This document shows, one piece after another, positions 6,627 to 11,151 of a DNA stretch of 11,151 bases. Made by a program: the position numbers and the translations under genes. The DNA lies in assembly GCA_025656435.1 (NCBI GenBank), contig JAHXHT010000059.1:1-11151 (forward strand), read 5' to 3'. How positions within the stretch are numbered: position 1 is the first letter of the stretch; the number at the start of each line of letters is the position of its first letter. The stretch comes from Candidatus Thiodiazotropha sp. (ex Gloverina cf. vestifex). Its GTDB lineage: Bacteria > Pseudomonadota > Gammaproteobacteria > Chromatiales > Chromatiaceae. The notes under the pieces are model-generated. The model had not been told where the DNA came from. It did no database searches and saw only the letters and a program-made list of their open reading frames with translations.

Positions 6627-7456
6627 GGCAGTCGGTGTCCCAACATGTTGGAGAGTTCCTGAGAGCGTGTTTGTGCACCGCGTAAAGCTTTTGCGAACAA
6701 CTCCCTGAGCTTGCCCTCTTCCAGGATACCCAGTGCACATTCCGTCGTGCCACCGGGTGAGGTGACTTTTTCTCGAAGGGTGGCGGGTGAGTCGCTGCTC
6801 TCCATCGCCATGCGGGATGCTCCCAGTGCCGTCTGGAGAACCAGCAGGCGAGCCGTCTCATTGTCGAGCCCCATGTCAATGGCGGCGGCTTCCATCGCCT
6901 CCATGATGAGAAAAAAGTAGGCCGGTCCACTGCCGGAAACCGCCGTGACCGCATCCATCTGCGTCTCGTCATCCACCCAACGGGTGAGGCCGACTGCGCG
7001 CAGGATATTTTCTGCCATATCCCGTTGCTCATCGGTGACACCGGGACCGGCATGCAGCCCGGTTGCGCCCGATTGGATCATTGCCGGTGTATTGGGCATG
7101 CTGCGAACCAGCGTCACATCACCGCCAAGCCAGTCGCGTAAAACCGTTTCCTGTACGCCCGCTGCGATGGAGATGACCAAAGGCTGGGTTTTTTGCAGGG
7201 TCTCCGCCAAACCCCGGGCTACGCTTTCCAGGACTTGCGGTTTGACGGCCAGGACGACGATGCCTGCGTCTTCGATGGCCTTTGCATTATCAGGCTCGGT
7301 ATGAATCCCAAACCGGGCTGCCATCTGAGCCAGTTTTTCGCTGTCCAGATCACTGACTGTGATTAATTGGCTGTCGTAGCCATCGGCTATCAGACCTGCA
7401 ATCAGGCTGGTGGCCATATTGCCGCCGCCGACGAATGTGAGTTTGCTGCTTGTCAT
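6623..7456 (-). CDS. proC: Pyrroline-5-carboxylate reductase
   Basis: ProC reduces 1-pyrroline-5-carboxylate to L-proline with NAD(P)H, the last step of proline synthesis, in the cytoplasm. The 277-residue length is normal. The nucleotide-binding loop is VGGGNMA (residues 9-15). AVKPQ (70-74) and VRSMPNTPAMIQSGATGL (117-134) follow. The C-terminal signature VSGSGPAYFFLIMEAMEAAA (173-192), followed by VTSPGGTT (231-238), forms the substrate site and dimer core. The ATG at 7456 begins the expected MTSSKLTFVGGGNMA; no strong ribosome site precedes it. It lies 35 bases after yggS and overlaps yggT, so all are probably one transcript. Confidence 0.97.
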   Translation of the reverse strand: MTSSKLTFVGGGNMATSLIAGLIADGYDSQLITVSDLDSEKLAQMAARFGIHTEPDNAKAIEDAGIVVLAVKPQVLESVARGLAETLQKTQPLVISIAAGVQETVLRDWLGGDVTLVRSMPNTPAMIQSGATGLHAGPGVTDEQRDMAENILRAVGLTRWVDDETQMDAVTAVSGSGPAYFFLIMEAMEAAAIDMGLDNETARLLVLQTALGASRMAMESSDSPATLREKVTSPGGTTECALGILEEGKLRELFAKALRGAQTRSQELSNMLGHRLP

Positions 7457-7491
7457 CGTTGTGTTTATTTCTATCGATGCTTGTATTGAAG

Positions 7492-8205
7492 TTAGTGATT
7501 ATACCCACGTGGGCCGAAAATTGCGGTGCCGATTCGAATGATCGTGGCGCCCTCGGTAATGGCGGCCTCCAGATCATTCGACATGCCCATGGATAGGGTT
7601 TCAAGGGGTAGTTGTGGACTGGATAGGCGGTCACGCAAGCTGCGGAGCAGCCGGAAAGGGTGGGCCATATCTGAATCTCCCTCAGCAGGTGCCGGAATAG
7701 TCATCAATCCGCGTATCTGTAGGTTGGGTAGGGATGCGTAGTCCATCAGAAGTGAGGATAGAGATTCAGGGCTGTGGCCATCCTTGCTGGTTTCTCCACT
7801 GGTGTTGACCTGTAGGCAAATATTGAGTGGGGGGAGGTGTGGCGGACGCTGTTCACTGAGTCGTCTGGCGTGTTTGAGGCTGGCTACACTGTGTATCCAA
7901 TCAAAGTGTTCTGCGATGGAGCGGGTTTTGTTGCTCTGAATGCGGCCAATGAAATGCCACTCCAGAGGGAGATCGCGCAGTTGTTTAATCTTTTCCTCCG
8001 CTTCCTGCAGATAATTCTCACCGAATCGAAACTGACCCAACGCTGCCAGTCCACGTATCTCATCTGCCGTTCGGGTTTTACTCACTGCTAACAGATGAGT
8101 ATCGGACTTCCGGCCACAGGCTGCCTCAGCCTGTCGGACGCGCTTTCGCAAGGCCTGGTAGCGCTGTCCGAGCAGATCATTGGTGGGTATTTCGGGATCG
8201 ATCAC
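7492..8205 (-). CDS. yggS: PLP homeostasis protein (YggS/PLPBP family)
   Basis: YggS binds pyridoxal phosphate and helps control the free cofactor pool; it has no known catalytic activity. At 237 residues it fits the family. LLAVSKTRTADEI (residues 38-50) holds the PLP lysine K43. RFGENYLQE (60-68), WHFIGRIQSNK (83-93) and the C-terminal LSMGMSNDLEAAITEGATIIRIGTAIFG (204-231) are standard landmarks. The start is a GTG at 8205 with no clear ribosome site upstream; it places K43 about seven residues later than in E. coli YggS, so a slightly later start cannot be excluded. It leads the proC operon and is divergent from pilT, a widespread gammaproteobacterial arrangement. Confidence 0.94.
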   Translation of the reverse strand: MIDPEIPTNDLLGQRYQALRKRVRQAEAACGRKSDTHLLAVSKTRTADEIRGLAALGQFRFGENYLQEAEEKIKQLRDLPLEWHFIGRIQSNKTRSIAEHFDWIHSVASLKHARRLSEQRPPHLPPLNICLQVNTSGETSKDGHSPESLSSLLMDYASLPNLQIRGLMTIPAPAEGDSDMAHPFRLLRSLRDRLSSPQLPLETLSMGMSNDLEAAITEGATIIRIGTAIFGPRGYNH

Positions 8206-8416
8206 GTCTGAAATAAAAAAGTTGCCGTTGGAACAGATTTTTCGTTACCTGCCTAGTATATTACTTCCTAGCCATATAAGACGCTAACGAGGTCGGCTTA
8301 GTCTGGTTAACTGTGCCATGCCGGCTCAACCTATGGCCGTGTGCCTACTAAACTTATCAGGCATTGGGTCGATATGACTAGAAATAAGTTGCATCAGTTT
8401 CATCATGGGGGAATGA
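8206..8416. promoter_or_regulatory. Divergent yggS/pilT promoter region
   Basis: These 211 bases separate the divergent yggS and pilT starts and must hold both promoters. On the minus strand TATACT (8260-8255) is a five-of-six -10 box about 50 bases before yggS, without a clear -35. For pilT I see no convincing sigma-70 or sigma-54 site; only the ribosome site GGGGGA (8407-8412) is clear. No RNA gene or repeat is apparent. Confidence 0.5.
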
Positions 8417-9451
8417 ATGGATATCGCTGAATTACTCGCTTTCAGTGTGAAGCACAATGCCTCGGACCTGCATCTCTCTGCAGGATTGCCGCCGATGATC
8501 CGTGTGGATGGCGACATCCGCCGAATCAATGTGCCGGCGTTGGAGCATAAAGTGGTGCATGCCCTGGTGTATGACATCATGAACGACAAACAGCGCAAGG
8601 ACTTTGAGGAGTTTCTCGAGACAGACTTCTCCTTCGAGATCCCTGGCCTGGCACGTTTTCGTGTTAATGCCTTCAATCAGGCTCGCGGTGCCTCAGCGGT
8701 GTTTCGTACCATCCCTTCTAAGGTTTTGACCCTGGAGGATCTTGGTTGTCCTCAGACCTTCAAGGAGATCGTGGATGTTCCCCGTGGCCTGGTACTGGTG
8801 ACTGGGCCGACCGGTTCGGGTAAGTCAACTACCTTGGCCGCTATGATGGATTACAAGAATGACAACGACTACTCGCATGTTCTCACCATTGAGGATCCCA
8901 TCGAGTTCGTACACGCCAGTAAGAAATGTTTGATCAACCAGCGCGAGGTACACAGAGACACCCTGGGATTCGCCGAGGCGTTGCGTTCCGCCTTGCGTGA
9001 GGATCCGGACATCATCCTGGTGGGCGAGTTGCGTGATCTGGAGACCATCCGTCTGGCATTGACAGCGGCGGAGACCGGACATCTGGTTTTCGGTACGCTA
9101 CATACCAGTTCCGCGGCGAAGACCATCGACCGAATTATCGATGTATTTCCCGCCGGTGAAAAATCTATGGTGCGTTCCATGCTGTCGGAGTCTTTGCGGT
9201 CAGTTATCGCACAGACGCTGTTGAAGAAGATCGGTGGTGGTCGAATCGCTGCCTGGGAGATCATGGTAGGTACGCCGGCTATCCGTAATCTGATCCGTGA
9301 AGATAAGGTGGCGCAGATGTATTCCGCCATCCAGACAGGTCAGGCTCACGGTATGCAGACGATGGATCAGGCGCTCAAAGAACTCGTACAGAAAGGTATT
9401 GTCAGCCGTCTGGATGCCAAGGCAAAGGCGCAGAACAAAGAGCAGATGTAA
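8417..9451 (+). CDS. pilT: Type IV pilus retraction ATPase PilT
   Basis: PilT is the hexameric cytoplasmic ATPase that depolymerises type IV pili, driving twitching motility and pilus-linked DNA uptake. The 344 residues match the family. The N-terminal PAS-like domain starts MDIAELLAFSVKHNASDLHLSAG. Walker A is GPTGSGKS (130-137), the Asp box with the catalytic glutamate is TIEDPIEF (157-164), Walker B is ILVGELRD (200-207), and the His box lies at about 221-232. AIRNLIRE (289-296), the C-terminal motif needed for retraction, marks this as PilT rather than PilU. The ribosome site GGGGGA stands 4 bases before the ATG. pilU follows after 61 bases with no terminator, so they are probably one operon. 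Confidence 0.97.
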   Translation: MDIAELLAFSVKHNASDLHLSAGLPPMIRVDGDIRRINVPALEHKVVHALVYDIMNDKQRKDFEEFLETDFSFEIPGLARFRVNAFNQARGASAVFRTIPSKVLTLEDLGCPQTFKEIVDVPRGLVLVTGPTGSGKSTTLAAMMDYKNDNDYSHVLTIEDPIEFVHASKKCLINQREVHRDTLGFAEALRSALREDPDIILVGELRDLETIRLALTAAETGHLVFGTLHTSSAAKTIDRIIDVFPAGEKSMVRSMLSESLRSVIAQTLLKKIGGGRIAAWEIMVGTPAIRNLIREDKVAQMYSAIQTGQAHGMQTMDQALKELVQKGIVSRLDAKAKAQNKEQM

Positions 9452-9512
9452 TTACTCTGTACGGTGAGCAGGGTATCTACGAAAGATAAAGAATGACGAA
9501 GAGGATTTAATT

Positions 9513-10634
9513 ATGGAACTGGGTCCGCTGCTGTCCATGATGGTCAAGAACAAGGCGTCCGATCTCTTCATTACGGCCGGTCGTGAGCCGTCCATGAAGG
9601 TGGACGGTAAGATACACCCGGTCAACAAAATGTCGTTTACGCCCAAACAGACGAAGTCGTTGGCCTATAGCATCATGACTGATGCCCAACAAAAAGAGTT
9701 CGATGAGACCAACGAGTGTAACTTCGCCATCAGTGCCAAGGGCATCGGCCGATTTCGTGTCAGCGCTTTTATCCAGCGCGATGCAGTGGGTATGGTTCTG
9801 CGCCGCATAGAGAACCGCATACCCACCCTCGAGTCACTCTATCTGCCACCGATTTTACAAGACCTCTCCATGGCCAAGCGCGGTTTGGTCATTTTTGTGG
9901 GCGCTACAGGCACCGGTAAATCTACTTCCCTGGCATCCATGATTGGCTATCGTAATACCCGGGGTGACGGCCACATCATCAGTATTGAAGATCCCATCGA
10001 ATATATTCACGATCACAACAGCTGCATCATTACCCAGCGTGAGGTGGGAATAGATACTGAATCCTATGAGGTGGCACTGAAGAATACCTTGCGGCAGGCA
10101 CCGGATGTGATCCTGATTGGTGAGATCCGAACCCGCCAAACCATGGAGCATGCTATATCGTTTGCCGAGACGGGCCATCTCTGTCTCTCGACCCTACATG
10201 CGAACAATGCCAACCAGGCACTGGATCGCATCATCCACTTTTTTCCCGAGGATGCCAGGGACCAGATCTTCATGGATCTCTCCCTCAATCTGAAAGCCAT
10301 CGTGGCTCAGCAGCTGATTCCAAAGGCGGATGGTACGGGGCGACGGGCTGCGATCGAGGTCATGCTCAACACGCCGTTGGCGGCAGAGTTGATCAGAAAA
10401 GGCGAGATCCACAAACTGAAAGAGTTGATGAAGCGTTCTACAGAACACGGCATGAATACTTTCGATCAGCACCTCTATCAGCTCTATGAAGAGGGGGTCA
10501 TCAGCTACGAGAATGCCCTGGCCTATGCCGATTCAGCCAATGATGTCCGCTTGATGATCAAGCTGGGTGCCAGTCGCGCCAAGGATGCCTTGGTGGATGG
10601 ATGGCCTCGATGGGATTACGCTGATGGACGGTAA
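9513..10634 (+). CDS. pilU: PilT-dependent accessory retraction ATPase PilU
   Basis: PilU is a PilT paralogue that supports PilT in pilus retraction; in known systems it does not work well without PilT. The protein has 373 residues. Walker A is GATGTGKS (130-137), the Asp box SIEDPIEY (157-164) and Walker B ILIGEIR (200-206), all at the same positions as in PilT. It lacks the AIRNLIRE motif; the equivalent place reads LAAELIRKGEI, as expected for PilU. The C-terminus extends past that of PilT and ends WPRWDYADGR. AGAGGA (9500-9505) is a good ribosome site 7 bases before the ATG. A hairpin follows 5 bases after the stop codon. Confidence 0.95.
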   Translation: MELGPLLSMMVKNKASDLFITAGREPSMKVDGKIHPVNKMSFTPKQTKSLAYSIMTDAQQKEFDETNECNFAISAKGIGRFRVSAFIQRDAVGMVLRRIENRIPTLESLYLPPILQDLSMAKRGLVIFVGATGTGKSTSLASMIGYRNTRGDGHIISIEDPIEYIHDHNSCIITQREVGIDTESYEVALKNTLRQAPDVILIGEIRTRQTMEHAISFAETGHLCLSTLHANNANQALDRIIHFFPEDARDQIFMDLSLNLKAIVAQQLIPKADGTGRRAAIEVMLNTPLAAELIRKGEIHKLKELMKRSTEHGMNTFDQHLYQLYEEGVISYENALAYADSANDVRLMIKLGASRAKDALVDGWPRWDYADGR

Positions 10635-10639
10635 ATAAA

Positions 10640-10659
10640 GCGGGGCATCAGAACCCCGC
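10640..10659. terminator. Hairpin between convergent pilU and the small ORF
   Basis: GCGGGG (10640-10645) pairs perfectly with CCCCGC (10654-10659) over an 8-base loop, directly after the pilU stop codon. On the minus strand the stem is followed by TTTATTT, a fair T tail, so it should end transcripts of the small gene at 10739-11023 best. On the plus strand the tail is not T-rich, so there it is weaker. Confidence 0.6.
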
Positions 10660-10680
10660 CATTGCAGACTGAGTCAACAG

Positions 10681-10713
10681 GCGCTCCTGATCACTGCAAG
10701 AAGCGCGCTTTTT
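10681..10713 (+). terminator. Possible second pilU terminator
   Basis: GCGCT (10681-10685) can pair with AGCGC (10702-10706), followed shortly by TTTTT (10709-10713). The stem is short and the loop 16 bases long, so this is a weak candidate, placed where a plus-strand terminator for pilT-pilU would be expected. Confidence 0.3.
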
Positions 10714-10738
10714 CTCAGTTCTCTGTCTGTTGGTCTGG

Positions 10739-11023
10739 TTATCCGCCCAGATACTTCTGTGCCATCTGGTACTGTTTTTCCGCCTCATTGGCGACACCGC
10801 CCTCATCATTGAGGATCATTTCGCAGTTTTTCGCCATGCGGGCCTGCATGGCCGCTTTCCAGGCATTGTTTCCCTTTGCGCCTGTTTGATCTTCAGGTGC
10901 GAGGCTTGCAGCGGCGGCTGCGGCAACAAAATGTTCTGTTTGTTCCGCCCAGTCTGCATCGCTGCCACAAGCCGTGTAGCTCTGTGTTGCGAAGGCCTTG
11001 ACCGATTTATACGATTCTTCCAA
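10739..11023 (-). CDS. Unidentified small protein, start uncertain
   Basis: I do not recognise this gene. The reading frame gives 94 residues from a TTG start; it is mostly helical in character, with an alanine-rich patch (VAAAAAAASL, about residues 33-42), two cysteines (19 and 67) and a C-terminus QKYLGG. The frame stays open above the TTG back to a stop at 11102-11104, through about 26 more codons that read like real protein (HGDQRALEAAADAGTTPQAL), yet contain no ATG. So 11023 is only the nearest standard start codon and is probably not the true one. A different frame, open from the window edge, reads RPYNRAYAYRGLIASAF just before, suggesting a frameshift in a longer gene. It converges with pilU. 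Confidence 0.5.
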   Translation of the reverse strand: MEESYKSVKAFATQSYTACGSDADWAEQTEHFVAAAAAASLAPEDQTGAKGNNAWKAAMQARMAKNCEMILNDEGGVANEAEKQYQMAQKYLGG

Positions 11024-11151
11024 CGCCTGGGGAGTCGTACCCGCATCAGCCGCCGCTTCCAGCGCTCGCTGATCGCCATGGAAGGCTGAAAGCCGAGGCG
11101 ATTAGTCCCCGATAGGCGTAGGCGCGGTTGTATGGCCGTAATTGTGACTGT

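Noticed and set aside
6463..7053. A 196-codon minus-strand frame across proC and yggT
   Set aside because: It runs in a different frame over two clearly identified genes and has no family features.
8206..8416. A sigma-54 promoter for pilT
   Set aside because: I looked for GG-N10-GC with TGGCAC/TTGC surroundings and found no acceptable match.
8417..10634. pilT and pilU as a recent tandem duplication
   Set aside because: Their sequences differ widely and each has its own subfamily features; this is an old paralogous pair found across many gammaproteobacteria.

Overview
The window looks like a chromosomal segment of a free-living or host-associated gammaproteobacterium. The order yggU-yggT-proC-yggS, divergent from pilT-pilU, is the familiar gammaproteobacterial arrangement. 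The AmpG-type permease, the DUF4426 protein and the dynamin-like GTPase also fit that class. A sulfur-oxidiser (Chromatiales-like) source is my guess, not something the DNA proves. Most of the window is densely packed, ordinary housekeeping DNA. I see no tRNA, rRNA, CRISPR array or complete transposase gene.

Layout. (1) Bases 1-90 hold what looks like the right end of an IS5-type mobile element that begins outside the window. (2) pyrE (minus strand, 111-752) makes orotidylate. (3) The 264-base gap upstream of pyrE holds a 160-base non-coding IS5-type miniature element (797-956) with 18-base terminal inverted repeats and a TTAA target duplication; it lies between the divergent starts of pyrE and ampG. 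(4) ampG and a TauE/SafE-like membrane protein gene (plus strand, 1056-3007) overlap by one base and form an operon. (5) Convergent to them are a small secreted DUF4426 protein (3104-3550) and a 658-residue dynamin-family GTPase (3659-5635), both on the minus strand. (6) The yggS-proC-yggT-yggU operon (minus strand, 8205-5752) covers PLP homeostasis, proline synthesis, a membrane protein and a DUF167 protein, with 4-base overlaps at the last two joints. (7) pilT and pilU (plus strand, 8417-10634) are the twitching-motility retraction ATPases. (8) A short unidentified protein (minus strand, to about 11023) may be the tail of a longer, frameshifted gene.

How the parts relate. PilT and PilU power type IV pilus retraction together. 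ProC and YggS share a long-standing operon although their roles (proline synthesis, free PLP buffering) differ. AmpG recycles cell-wall muropeptides; its coupling to a metal/thiol-type membrane protein has no obvious pathway logic. From memory of the Pseudomonas aeruginosa locus, metX, metW and the DUF4426 gene follow yggT; here a dynamin-like GTPase occupies the place of metXW.

The observations most worth checking are the IS5-type miniature element and its possible effect on the pyrE and ampG promoters, the dynamin-like GTPase in this syntenic position, and the possible frameshift at the right edge. I found no convincing new multi-gene system.
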